Assembly (NCBI GenBank): GCA_905221605.1
Contig: CAJNDS010002614.1
Span: forward strand, 92,001-156,000
Direction: 5' to 3'
DNA: 64,000 bases
Source of the DNA: Symbiodinium natans
Lineage: Eukaryota > Sar > Dinophyceae > Suessiales > Symbiodiniaceae
Shown here: positions 12,540 to 23,357 of the stretch, one piece after another
Layout: every line of letters begins with the position of its first letter
Position numbering within the stretch: position 1 is the first letter of the stretch
Program-made: the position numbers and the translations under genes
Notes under the pieces: generated by a model
Database searches by the model: none
Seen by the model: the letters and a program-made list of their open reading frames with translations, nothing else
Told to the model about the DNA's origin: nothing

Positions 12540-13368
12540 CTTCGGAGAGGCGTGGGCTTGGGATCGTGCTCCCAGCTAGGGAGTCTGCTGTTTCCTGGAC
12601 TTCCACCCAGGAGCTTTGTACCGCAGCTTCGGCTGCGGCGGGGCTGCCCGCTTCCGGGCTGGGTTCCGCAGCTTCTGCTGCGGCGGTGCTACCCGCTCCT
12701 GGAGTGTCCGAGGGGCTATAGTCAACCTCCTCTTTCACTGAGATCCAGGAGTCTCGGAGCTCAGACGCAGCTTTGGCTGCCGCACTTGCGAGGGGTTCCT
12801 CGTTCGGATCCTCGCTCTTCACCCCTGCAGATGGGGCGTGGGGTCCTTCCGGTTCGCCCGGATCCCCTTCGAGCTTGATGGCCCGAATTCTTTCTGCGGC
12901 TGCACTTGCTGCCGCTTCAGTCTGCACGGGCAGACTTCCAGTCTCGTAGTCGATGGTGCTGACTGACGAGCTGGAGGAGGACTCGGACTCAGAGGCTCCT
13001 GAGTGTTCCTCCGCGGGGCTACCCGCTGGCTCGGCTGCCGCCGGCGCTGGGGTGAGAACGACTGGCTCACCTGGCTCAGTCGAGGTCTCCGCCTCCTGAG
13101 GCGGTTCTACCCGCGCGGACTTGGCTGACGAGCTAGCGCAGGCTGCTCGTCGCTCTTGCCCCCTCTGGATACGTTCCTCAACCTTTTCAGGTGAGCGTTT
13201 TCCCCGCTGGTTCTTGCGCTTCCAGCGTTGGTTGCTCTCGTCCCACACCCACTCGGGCGGGGGACGTTCCCACCAGGGCTTTCCCCTTGGTTTGGCGGGT
13301 CTACCCGCACTGGAAGCTGCAGGTTCGCTGCGATGCCGCGGACTGCGACTACGCGGAGGTGCAGTGGT
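12505..13368 (-). CDS. 5' ORF of the copia element, Ser/Ala/Pro/Glu-rich
   Basis: An open frame that begins after a TGA at 13369-13371 and ends at 12505, overlapping the Gag start by 35 bp in another frame. No ATG lies near its beginning, so its start is unsure (GTG at 13248 is only a first possible codon). N-terminal part: Arg/Ser-rich, then a Trp-rich patch (KPWWERPPPEWVWDES) and a basic KRKNQRGKRSPEKVEER stretch. The remainder is low-complexity acidic/Ala-Pro sequence. It contains many copies of a 14-bp GC-rich hyphenated palindrome. It may be an N-terminal extension of Gag joined by a frame change, or a leader ORF. I do not recognise a domain. Confidence 0.5.
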   Translation of the reverse strand, partial: TTAPPRSRSPRHRSEPAASSAGRPAKPRGKPWWERPPPEWVWDESNQRWKRKNQRGKRSPEKVEERIQRGQERRAACASSSAKSARVEPPQEAETSTEPGEPVVLTPAPAAAEPAGSPAEEHSGASESESSSSSSVSTIDYETGSLPVQTEAAASAAAERIRAIKLEGDPGEPEGPHAPSAGVKSEDPNEEPLASAAAKAASELRDSWISVKEEVDYSPSDTPGAGSTAAAEAAEPSPEAGSPAAAEAAVQSSWVEVQETADSLAGSTIPSPRLSEDGDGGDDTTHR

Positions 13369-13869
13369 TCAGGCACCGGGTGTGCCTCCACCCACGAATG
13401 CACACCTGACCAGCCGGCCCAGGGGTCCTCGGCTTGGCCTGTGTTTTCGGTCCAGCTTTCTTGCTGCCAGACCTCTTGCTGCCAGTCCCAGTGCTGGTCA
13501 GCTTCGGCTTGGTGGTTGTCCCACCAGGAACCAGACTGGTCCCGATTCCAACCCCAGTCGTGCCAGTCCCTGTCGGACGTGGTTACGAGACTAGGGCGGA
13601 TCTACCCGCACAAAGCTGGGCAAATCCAGAGGTGAAGACCGGCTCGGTTGGCTCGGCCTGTGGTCCTGGTTTGTCGGCCCAGGTGCCGAAAGTTAGACCT
13701 CTAGGCGGGTCTACCCGCACTAAGCTTCAAAGCCTAGTGCTTCTTTCCCCGGGTTTCTGGTCCCCGGTGACCGTTGCTTGCACCTGCAGGGCGGTGCTAC
13801 CCGCAGACAGCAAAGGCAGGTCCTCCAGACCTGCGGGGCTGCCCGCTCGGAGATGCTGGCCCTGGGCTC

Positions 13870-13887
13870 AGCAGAGCTCCGCTACCA
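13870..13887 (-). other. Primer-binding site, initiator tRNA-Met type
   Basis: Read on the minus strand directly after the LTR end CGCA: TGGTAGCGGAGCTCTGC. This complements a tRNA 3' end of the form ...GCTCCGCTACCA, with discriminator A and CCA, as in eukaryotic initiator Met tRNA. Its position with no gap from the LTR is standard for copia elements. Confidence 0.75.
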
Positions 13888-14072
13888 TGCGAAAGCTCAG
13901 AGGCTGTTTCGGGGGTCCTACTGGGCTCAGGGTAGGACACTCCTTTTTCTCTTCGCTTGAAGCCTCAAAAGGGCTGCGGTTGCGCAGTGGTTTCTATACA
14001 GCGTAGGGGTAGCCTTTAGCTCAAGCCCTCGGAGTGTTGGGTAATTAAGCTACTTACCGTAGATAAATCGCA
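13888..14072 (-). repeat. copia 5' LTR (185 bp)
   Basis: Identical to 6474-6658. On the outside it is followed at once by TAAACCCTAAACCCC, two telomere-like units. Confidence 0.95.
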
Positions 14073-14274
14073 TAAACCCTAAACCCCAAACGTCTTACTC
14101 TCCATTCACAGCCTCCCTTGAAGGACCCTCCCCCAACCGTGATCTCTAAATCGGGCATCTTGGACTGTAAACCTTCTAGAACTTCTACGGCATTGCAGAG
14201 AGAGCCAAGTTCTTAAGGCTTCATATGGCACGGGGTTTCGAAGACTGGCTCAAGAAACGCCGGTTCAGTTTTAT

Positions 14275-14564
14275 TTATTTTCTTCGATTCCTGACGCCCT
14301 AAATATGAGGGCTTCGAATGTAATCTATATATTGTCGGTGAGCTCACACTTGAGCACAGATTTGCTTAGTGTCCCACTATATAACCCCTGGGGCAGGGCC
14401 CAAAAGGTAAGTTGGACATGTCAAGATGGGCATTTGGTATGAGGAACACTCGGACAACAAGAAGCCTTCTTTTGCAGTGGGACTCGCAAGAAGTCTGAGT
14501 CTCGAGAAGAAGCACCGACGGTCTAAGAGCTCACTGCTCAAACACATCGGGCCCTCCACACCCC
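14275..14564 (-). repeat. Split direct repeat B2 (290 bp)
   Basis: Matches 14817-15106 at a constant offset of 542 bp. I see no difference over 290 bp. Confidence 0.95.
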
Positions 14565-14595
14565 CACTGTTGAAAATTAAGGGTTGGGCGGGCGG

Positions 14596-14816
14596 GATCA
14601 AAAACTGGGCATTTGCCCAGCTACGGGGTTTCCCACCTCCCACCCTGGAACCAGAATGTTTCAGAGACAATGAAGACTTATTCCAATGGGGAAAGTCCAC
14701 ATCGCACAACCAAGTGTCAGCGATTAAGGCAAAATCTTCGGGCTTTTTGAAATGTAAAGCATTTCAAAATCGGAATCGTTGAAAATAAAACTCTATCACC
14801 TTTGGTGAGTTCCGTC
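14596..14816 (-). repeat. Split direct repeat A2 (221 bp)
   Basis: Matches 17602-17821 with about five differences, including a 1-bp deletion in the latter. It directly abuts B1. Confidence 0.93.
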
Positions 14817-15106
14817 TTATTTTCTTCGATTCCTGACGCCCTAAATATGAGGGCTTCGAATGTAATCTATATATTGTCGGTGAGCTCACACTTGAGCACA
14901 GATTTGCTTAGTGTCCCACTATATAACCCCTGGGGCAGGGCCCAAAAGGTAAGTTGGACATGTCAAGATGGGCATTTGGTATGAGGAACACTCGGACAAC
15001 AAGAAGCCTTCTTTTGCAGTGGGACTCGCAAGAAGTCTGAGTCTCGAGAAGAAGCACCGACGGTCTAAGAGCTCACTGCTCAAACACATCGGGCCCTCCA
15101 CACCCC
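14817..15106 (-). repeat. Split direct repeat B1 (290 bp)
   Basis: Identical by eye to 14275-14564. Together with A2 it forms the internal B1A2 unit that mimics the joined ends of the element. Confidence 0.95.
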
Positions 15107-15117
15107 ACGCACAGGCC

Positions 15118-17590
15118 CTAAGGTGTCAGAGAGGTGAGCCTCACGCGACATGCCGGATCGAGCTCACGGAGCTCTTTGCGCGATGGAGCATCGGCGGGAT
15201 TGCTCTGGGAAGGTACCCATTCGAACCAGAAGTTGACATCACACATCTCTTCGAAGTGCACAAGCCTCTGAAGGATACAAGCTGCAACACCCTCAGCTCT
15301 GCCGCATATCAAGCAAGACAGGGCAGCCTCGTTGTCAGTAAAAAGAACTACATCAATGCCAGATCTGCCTTGCATGGAGCAAATCCAGAGCACCTTGCAC
15401 GGCTGCGAAAACCTCCAGCTCATAAATCAACCCATCTTTCGAGTCAGAGCCGAAGGGCTGAAGATCACACGGGTCAATCCATTCAGAAAACCATTTAAGC
15501 GGAGTGGCTTTGGCATCGTAAAGTATGCCGCCCAATCCTGCACCTTCACTTTCAAAGGAGGCGTCAGTGAAGATTGTGAGCTTCTCGCGCACACAGGCAC
15601 TGACACGTCGAGGCTCGCCCCCGACGACGCGATCTCTCAGGAAGAGAAGGGCACGGAGAAGTTCATCCTTCACCTCAGTGTTCCTTTTGCGTGAGCATGA
15701 GCGGGACAGGATGGAGAACGCCTGTCTGGCACTCCTTCCAAACACCTGATTGTCTGCGAAGAGCAACCGACCCCGGAGCACGGTCAGCTCATGGCACGAG
15801 GCAGATCCTTTCGAGATGAGCAAATCAAGAAGGTTGCATAAATCCTTTTTGCGATGTTCCGTGTTTGAAACGGAAATCAGGCCGGCCCTAGCGTCGGCAA
15901 AGGAGATGCAAACACCTAGAACCCTAGCCAAGCCAGTAAACCCCGAGTCCTTCTCAGAAGACGTGGCCCCTCCCAGCAGGTCGAAAAATCCCTTTTGGAT
16001 GAAGTGCACATGTCCGGCCTCAGCCGACGCTGCTACCAGGAAGAAGTCGTCGAAGTAGCAGCTCCAATGGAGCTGCAACAACGTGACACCAAGCCAGAAT
16101 AATGCATACGAACACCTGCAAAAACCATTGACGGCAGCACGAGCCCCAAATGGAAGCACACGGGTGCGGTATATGGAAGGCTGGCCGCGCTCTGGGTCAT
16201 GCACACACAGAAAGCAATCATTCAGCGAACCCTCTGCAACCGGCAACTGCTTATAGGCTTTTCTAAGATCAACGGTGCAGGCAACGAGGTCTTCAGGGTC
16301 TGCATGCTTTGGCCTGGAGAGAATGCGCCTGCAAATCCCGGCTACTATGGTGTCGACACCATGTGGGGATATAGTCTCCGAGCTGGAATTCGTGAGGTTC
16401 ACTTGGGACTCTGTGAAATCGTCAATCGGTCTGGTTTTGTCGATGGCAGTTCCATCCGCCTGCGTGCTGGTCTGCCGGACACCAAACCGGCGGGTGAGCA
16501 CAGCTCCCTCAGGCAAAGGGAAGTCATGAGGCCCATCCAGCCCGGGCCAACTCCTCTTGAGTCAGGTCCTTGGAAGCCTTGCTTGCATGGAAAATGGCTG
16601 TGTTGGTAGCCGAAGAATTTTCCCTAACCTCCTTGGGAGTCAAGGTCGCAAAGGTATTCCTCTTCGGCATTGCTCCTAAGTCGGGTAAAGGGCCCATTAC
16701 GTCAAAGCCTCGTCTCACCTGATCAGGAAGCTTGCTGTCCACATGCCCACTCGCATCAAGCATCTCCTGGAAAAGCCGGAGGTCCTTGCCCGTAAGAATG
16801 TCAGCGCAGTGACCCCGAGGTGGGTCCGGATCGGGTTGCTCAGCCAGTTCATTTGCACAAAGGACCCATTTTCTAACAACACACCTCGTAAGAACCTCTG
16901 GCACGCCACTGTAAAGGTGTTTCGGGTGTTCCGCAAAACACGCTTGCCGGACAAATTCCTCACAAGACTTTGGAACCGAAAAGGTCATCTCTCTAACCGA
17001 GAAGGTCAGCCCCACCCCCGAAAAGAACTGACCGAAGGCACTTGCTTCCAGCAGGCAGGCCATGCATGGGCGGCACAACCGTAAGCTCGGAATGCAAAGG
17101 TGTAAAAGACTTAAGAACTCCCGTAGGTGGCATGAAGGAACTAGGTCCACGCAGAACGACAGTGTTGGCAACAGGCGGCACAATAGGCGGAATGCGTTTG
17201 CCTTTGGGCTGCTTAGCTGCCGCCACTTGAGCTGCTCGGTGTAGAGAAACATCGGCCTTGCTTGTGTTGACACACTGAAACTGACGGAGCCTATCAAGGA
17301 GCGCCCTGGAAAAGCTATTGCAAAGCTCCGTTGGGTAGGGATGCACCGAACATGTACTGATGCAGCGAAGTTTTAAGAAAACCGAAGGAAAGGCAGGTCT
17401 TTCCCAACACACCAGTCCAGGCGGGACTGGCGCAAGGATTCTCAACCGAAACAAGGGTCCCGTGGCCGTGGCACCACTTTAAAACGGCAGCTGTCAGCTT
17501 ACACAACTCAGGGTCACTGGCGGGCGGTGAAATGTGCACACCGCAAAGATTCTCTCGGCGAAGCACATCCCAAAGCAAAGCCCGTTGCTC
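15118..17590 (-). pseudogene. Broken pol: methyltransferase-like patch, RT, RNase H
   Basis: Coding sense runs in pieces. 17578-17315 has GVHISPPAS and LVSVENPCASPAW, resembling the PP(C) and ENV/ENP motifs of DNA methyltransferase-like domains of such elements; the Cys of the PPC motif is not kept. 17454-16993 and 17297-16524 continue a linker. 16516-15353 is the RT: RPIDDFTESQVN, VACTVDLRKAYKQLP (motif A), RVLPFGARAAVNGF (B), CYFDDFFLV (C), then RNase H TIFTDASFESEGAG and YELEVFAAVQGAL. 15423-15118 finishes RNase H with VLFTDNEAALSC and PSQSNPADAPSRK. One-nucleotide frame changes are evident near 16520 and near 15400-15360. Coding sense appears to extend into A1 at the 5' end. Not functional as it stands. 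Confidence 0.82.
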
Positions 17591-17601
17591 ATCTTTGCGA
17601 A

Positions 17602-17821
17602 GATCAAAAACTGGGCATTTGCCCAGCTACGGGGTTTCCCACCTCCCACCCTGGAACCAGAATGTTTTAGAGACAATGAAGACTTATTCCATGGGGAAAG
17701 TCCACATCGCACAACCAAGTGTCAGCGATGAAGGCAAAATCTTCGGGCTTTTTAAAATGCAAAGCATTTCAAAATCGGAATCGTTGAAAATAAAACTCTA
17801 TCACCTTTGGTGAGTTCCGTC
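17602..17821 (-). repeat. Split direct repeat A1 (220 bp)
   Basis: About 97% identical to A2 at 14596-14816. It marks the 5' end of the element on the minus strand. Confidence 0.92.
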
Positions 17822-20800
17822 GGCACTTTGAGGAACACAATCTTCTCGCAGCCCCGATCTCCCAAAGCAAAAGGGTCTTCTTGCTGCAGCAGCTTTGTGA
17901 AGCTGCTGCATGGAATTGACAGTTTATGGGACTCGTGAAAGTCTAGGGTTTGCGCTTAACTAAAGAAAACTGTCCAACTTGGGAAAACCACTGATGCAAC
18001 TCCCGCGATATCCCTGCCTTTCGGCAGGGTCACACTTGACGTGAGTCCAATAATGTCCAATCACGCTTTGTACTTTCTTCCGAGACGTCCTTTGGCCGCA
18101 ACCTGTCCTCTCTTTCGAAATCCGGCTTCGGCCACTGCCGGTGGCACAGCGACATGCTTCCCCATCGACAGGGAGTTATCCAAATTTGTGGCGAAGGGTA
18201 TTCTTTGTTTCCTGGGCGCCATGGAGCCACATTGTGATTGTGCTGTGTTCCTCTGGGACCTTGGATCGCTGTGATACAGCCTGAAAACTTAAAACCCGCG
18301 CTGCTTCAAGAAGAACCCCAGTGCAAGGCTTGAAATCCAAGAGCTTGCGCTTTAGGCAAGCCGAAGACAAGGACATTCCAGCATGGCAGCAACATGCAGC
18401 AACCATGGAAAAGATATTGCAAGAAAACTCGGAGTCTAAGCCAAAAACTTTCAACCCGCTGCCTCTTAGAATCTGTTCACGCTGACTAGACTGGCAATTA
18501 CAAGTGCCTGCAGTCCAGTAAATTGAAGAAGAGGTTTTGAAGTGTCTTTTGGCTTGCAGAAGCTTTGAGCAGGACCATGCTGCACTGCTGGAGCCATGTC
18601 TGCGCACGAGTTTGTTCACGTTGCACAAACGTGGTTTTTCCGTTTCAAAATTTGTTTTTGTGTGTGTTTTCTCTGTGGGCCACTTTAATGGAAAGCAAAC
18701 CACTACCTTTTTGGGAAGTCTACGGGCGGTAACTGCGTAGCATTTTTCTTTGGCGGTAGAACCAAGCTTAAGACCTGTAGTGAAAGCTAGACAGACACAA
18801 AAGCCCTAAACCTACGCCCTCCTGTTAAGGGGTGTTCGTCGGAGTTCTTGCTGAAAGAAGATGTGACCTGGGCGACACTGTACAGACGACGAAACAGGGA
18901 GATCCAAGTCACATCGACTTCACGGAACAAAGACAAAGAAGTTAAGCAATTCTTCTTACGTGTTCGACTTTGGTTTTTCGCGGAGCCTATGAAAAATGTC
19001 ATTCACGTAGCCATCGTGATCCATCATCTGCAAAGTTTCTCGCAAAGTTTCTCCGTGGCCGTTGTACGTGAACCTTCATCGGAATCTCCATAACAGCAGC
19101 ACTGATCATGCCAGCTTTGCGCACTAAGCCGTTTTTATGCAAGCTGTGCAACACGCTTAGTGCTGGAAATGACGATCCAAGTCGTTCTTAGAACGGAAAA
19201 GAGGAATGCCACCCTTCCTGACCACAGGACACTGATCTTGAGGAAGCGCGCAATGGCGATGCAGAGCGCGCGAAGATAGAGCTGGGCACGCGCAGCCTAA
19301 GAAGGAGCCGTGGCATCAGTTTCCTGCAGAAGGATGTGGCGCCACCCTGATACTGCTGAACATCTGCCAAGTAAGCAGCGCAGGTTCTGGAAACAGGCCA
19401 ACCACTTAGTGGGCTTACAGAGAAAGTTTTCTTCAAGGCATCTTGTGTTGACAGTAATCAACGGGGCAGAGACCTGCAGGTGTTTGATTTGTGGCGCACT
19501 TTGCGCCAGCAAGCATGGGCCAAATCGGCGGTAACCTGCAAGAGGGCGTTTGCCAAGCCACCTTTGCCTGGTCTGCGCGGCGAAGATGGATCCGAATTCG
19601 TCCGGGTAAAGTGTTTGCTTGAACGGTTCAGTTACCACATCGTTGGCGTGGATTTCCAGCGCTTCGCCGGGTCGTGTGCAATGTCTTGCACATGTCGGAT
19701 GCCTCAAAGGACGGTCGGCAAAAAAGACCAGACCAGAACGGCGAGGAGGGCACCCAGGAAACAATGCGTAAGCGAAGCCGGAACATCACCAGCTCGGTCT
19801 CCTGCCTCTCAAGAAGAGCCTTGAAAGCTACTGTAGCAGCATGTGGCATGCAGCTGAGACGCCAGCTTGGCCAGCTCCTGCGCGGCATCCAGAACCAGTA
19901 GAGACTTGCCGGCATCCCGGCCTTCGATAAGACTTTCCAATGCCTTTCACCCTGAAAACGGCAAATCGATTCCAGACAGTGGCCCGGGACACGCCCAGAA
20001 ACCTTTTCGGGAACCCATCTCAAAACCCGGGGGAGCCCCGAAAAACTAGAACAAATCGGGTCTCTGGGTTAAAGTGGCTCGTGATCTTTTCAGAACTTGA
20101 GTATACGATTGTGCCATGTTCCAGTTCTACTATCATTATAATTTTCACACGCTACTGCACGATTCTACCCTCTTGGGCCACGTTTTCTGACGCAGCCGGG
20201 CCACAGAGCTCCTCAAGGGCTGCCAAGGCAGGCTGCCCATACCTAAAAGCTGTTTCATCATGTCGGGCAGGTTGCCGTGTCCGGTGTCCTCAAACGATTG
20301 ATGACGATGAAATAGGAACACCCTAGATGCCTAAAACTCCCAAACATACCTAAAACACAACAAGCAGGGCTCCAAAATTACGACACACCGAGCCCGCTTT
20401 GACTCCCAACAGCTGCAGCTTCCAGGAAGAGCAAGCCGAGCACTTTGTCGGCGCGTCGCTCTTCCATTCGCAAATCAATCTAGAGGGGAAACTCAGGCAG
20501 CGACATCTAAGGACACGTTCGCAGCCGTGTTGGACATCAGGTCTGGCTCTTCCAAGATGGAACAGCCAAGGTGCGATGCTGCAGGACTTGTGGCGCTCAT
20601 CGCCACAAACCTGCTTCTTTACAACTTTCCGGAGGCGGCTGGCAAGACTGCTGACTCACTCCCCGCCCCCGACTGCGCTGCAGCATGGAAGTCAGGATTC
20701 TTTTTCCTCGAACCACGGTGATGTGGTCTCAGTGCGCCGCTGGAGCAAAGGTGAAAACGGTTCTTCCTGCAACTTCTCTTCGCTCGTACAGACATCTGAT

Positions 20801-21168
20801 TCTTGTTCACGCAAGTTGTCTCCCCTTAATGAGCTCGGAGTCGCCCACCGTGTCCCCAACTCTGCGTCAAACAGACCACTCAGAAGCTGTCATGAAATCA
20901 TCGGGCACCTCGTTAAATAGGGTTGATGGAAAATGGATCTTCGGGCAAGACAAGTTGGACTTGACAGATTGAGTGTCAACTGAAGGGATCTAGACTAAGA
21001 TCCTCTGCTCCACCGATGGCATTTGACGCGGGGCTGAGTGCAAATTAAGTGGAAATGTTTCGTAGCTGCTGATGCGTCACTGAGTGGTATCGCGGCGTGC
21101 AGTCGGCATGCTGGCAAAGAGAGCAAGTTTCCGAGATAGGGCGCTGCAAGGAGGCCTGGACTTTGTGC
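17822..21168. other. Unassigned stretch
   Basis: No domain recognised. A few runs look protein-like: on the minus strand near 19860-19950 (ESLIEGRDAGKSLLVLDAAQ and onward), and on the plus strand near 20510-20720 (LDIRSGSSKMEQPRCDAAGL onward). Neither is bounded by a convincing start or joins to a neighbour in frame. They could be isolated exons or chance. Confidence 0.35.
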
Positions 21169-21462
21169 GAATTCAGGGACCATGGTGTTTGCGATGGTTT
21201 TGGAAGCAGCGAAGTCGGGGACCATGGTATTTACGATGGTTTTGGAAACAGCGAATTCGGGGACTATGGTATTTGCGATGGTTTTGGAAACAGCGAATTC
21301 GGGGACCATGGTGTTTGCGATGGTTTTGGAACCAGCGAATTCGGGGACCAGGGTATTCGCGATGGTTTTGGAACCAGCGAATTCGGGGACCATGGTATTT
21401 GCGATGGTTTTGGAACCAGCGAATTCGGGGACCATGGTATTTGCGATGGTTTTGGAAACAGC
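21169..21462. repeat. 42-bp minisatellite, 7 copies
   Basis: Seven consecutive 42-bp units, each beginning GAATTCGGGGACCATGG or a close variant. Two degraded units follow to about 21540. Because 42 is a multiple of three, several frames on both strands stay open and give 14-residue protein repeats (for example NSGTMVFAMVLETA on plus, SQIPWSPNSLVPKP on minus). I see no sign that any of these is translated. Confidence 0.95.
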
Positions 21463-23290
21463 GATCGCAGGTGTTTGCGAGGTTTTCGCATGTCCGGAAT
21501 TCCGCTTCCATGGTATTTGCGAGGTTTTCACATGTCCGGAGGCCATCTATGCTTTACAATGTGTGCGCAGGTCTTCCTTACCGCCAATCAGACCATCGGA
21601 CAGGGTGGTGTGAGAAAAAGCAACTCGAACGCAGTAAGAACTTGTTTTCGAAAAATGTTAACGATTATTTGTTCATATAAACCTACAATTAATTTTGTAA
21701 TGCTGTTTGGGGTTATTTAGAGTGTATTTAATGTTTATTTGGTTGTTTAGACAAAAACTGTAATTCTTATTGAGAGACTCTTTGAGAAATGCAAAAGTAG
21801 AACTAAAATTTTTGTTGTAAATTCCGCCTCAATGTGCACGAGAAATTGCGATAGTAATGTACCATACATTTTTACATTGTGATAGAGCATTATACATTAA
21901 TTTAATGTCCTGGTTATATCAGTTTCCATTACTTCTGGCATTGCTTGCTTAATTTCATCACGCAATTGCCGGCCGCGCTTATCGGCTGCCCACATGCCCT
22001 GCAACCAAGTATGCGGTGGACCCGAGTAGCGGACTCCCTCAGGTTAGTGGGTAGGTGTCCCGGCCTTGCAGGCATGGGCGGAGGCCGCCAAACACACGGA
22101 TATGGAGGCAGCCAGGCTCGCACAGCAGCCTGCCTAGCCTGAATGCGTTCTTTGGAATTTCGCTGCAGGGCAGTGGTTGTAAGCTCGCTTGCCCATCAAA
22201 TAGGGATGGGTTAGGTATCTTGAACGTGAGAATTCTCATGTTGCAGACCATGTACGCAACTTTGCATGAGGACTTCATACAAGGAAGTAAGCTCGCCCAA
22301 CAGACACGCATTCGGGCGACTGCTGCGCTGAGCGGGAAGAAAGCACCGCTATTGGTCTTTCCAGAGTCGGCACTCAGCCGAGATATTACAGAAGGGCGGG
22401 TCTCAAGGTCGAAGAGTTTACGTCAGGTCATAGACTCTCTCGCAAATAATTCCATTGGAGCCGAACGTGCTCATGCTTGCGGGCCAGCGTGCACCAGAAG
22501 TGAACCAAGCAATGGCCTATGCGCGTTGTTCAGAGTCCGCGAGCCTTCCTCTACAACATCCTGGGGGAAAGAGTCAACGCCCTTAAGTCCCCCTTAAGCT
22601 TCCCCTTAAGCGCCCTCTAAATGAAATTCAAGATTAATGTTCACAGACTGGTTTGATTGGTGAAAAACACCTGTAGTGTGCCCAGTTGGTGCCATGTGGT
22701 GTTTGACTGTACAGAGAGAAGCATGAGAGTTTTTCTGCGGCATGACTTGGCATGAGCATGTTTGGTTTGCCCAAAGTCCCTAAAGCATGTTTGGGTTGAC
22801 TGCGACGCATGTCTTGTCTTGTTGGCATGGCCGAGGATGAGTTTTGAAGCACTTGGAACTGCATGAGAGCAGTAGTGAAGAAGTGCGTGTCAGAACTCTG
22901 AGGTTCTGTCTTGTTGCAACTCACTCCGTGTCCCCGCCACTTCGTTTGTTGCCGTTGGACGTGTAGGATGGGAGTAGGAGTGCAGAGTGGACTCTGATGT
23001 GTGTTGTGTGTTGTCTGTGCTGTTTGGCTGCTTCCGGTGGCCGTTTAACCTCGCAATAGACCAGCCCGTGTTCTGATGTGGTAAAGGGGCGTTCGCGTTT
23101 TAAAAAGCCACAAGCGTGCCGAGAGCCAAACAGAAGTGTTGTCGGAGTGTTGCTTGGGTTGGACCTGCTTGAGTCGAGTTTTGTTTGTGTTGTGACATTG
23201 TTCACGATTCTAAATTCCACCCTCCTCGAATCTTGTTTTGTTTTTTGGATTTTGTTTTTCGAAGAGAAGCAAGACTCTAAACATTAACTT

Positions 23291-23293
<3 letters not shown>

Positions 23294-23354
<61 letters not shown>
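23294..23354. repeat. (GA)n microsatellite
   Basis: About 30 uninterrupted GA units. Confidence 0.98.

Positions 23355-23357
<3 letters not shown>

Larger units (their letters stand above)
6474..14072 (-). mobile_element. Full-length Ty1/copia LTR retrotransposon
   Basis: A 7599-bp element read on the minus strand. It is bounded by two 185-bp LTRs that I find identical by eye and that begin TG and end CA. Directly inside the 5' LTR (right end) is a primer-binding site; directly inside the 3' LTR is a purine-rich tract. The domain order Gag (CCHC) - protease - integrase - RT - RNase H is that of copia (Pseudoviridae-like) elements, since integrase precedes RT. Coding is spread over four overlapping frames, 12505-13368, 11061-12539, 9772-11088 and 6746-9994. 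Identical LTRs imply a recent insertion, yet the flanking 5 bp (GAAAG left, TAAAC right) are not a target-site duplication. Confidence 0.93.
14275..17821 (-). mobile_element. Decayed tyrosine-recombinase-type element with split direct repeats
   Basis: Read on the minus strand the order is A1 (17821-17602), broken pol (about 17600-15107), B1 (15106-14817), A2 (14816-14596), then after 31 bp B2 (14564-14275). B1 and A2 abut exactly. This A1-ORFs-B1A2-B2 plan is the split direct repeat signature of PAT/Ngaro-like members of the DIRS order. Such elements insert via a tyrosine recombinase and make no target-site duplication. The interior carries a methyltransferase-like patch, RT and RNase H but no recognisable Gag or recombinase, and it is broken by frame changes. 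It is therefore a non-autonomous or internally deleted copy. Confidence 0.85.

Noticed and set aside
14377-15101. Duplicate small frames in the two B repeats, both strands
   Set aside because: They exist because the 290-bp repeat is duplicated; no coding signal beyond that.
18176-18703. 175-codon minus-strand frame
   Set aside because: No domain and a Ser/Cys/Lys-biased translation; probably chance.
22055-22597. 180-codon plus-strand frame
   Set aside because: No ATG-led domain, poor composition, no neighbour exon; not called.
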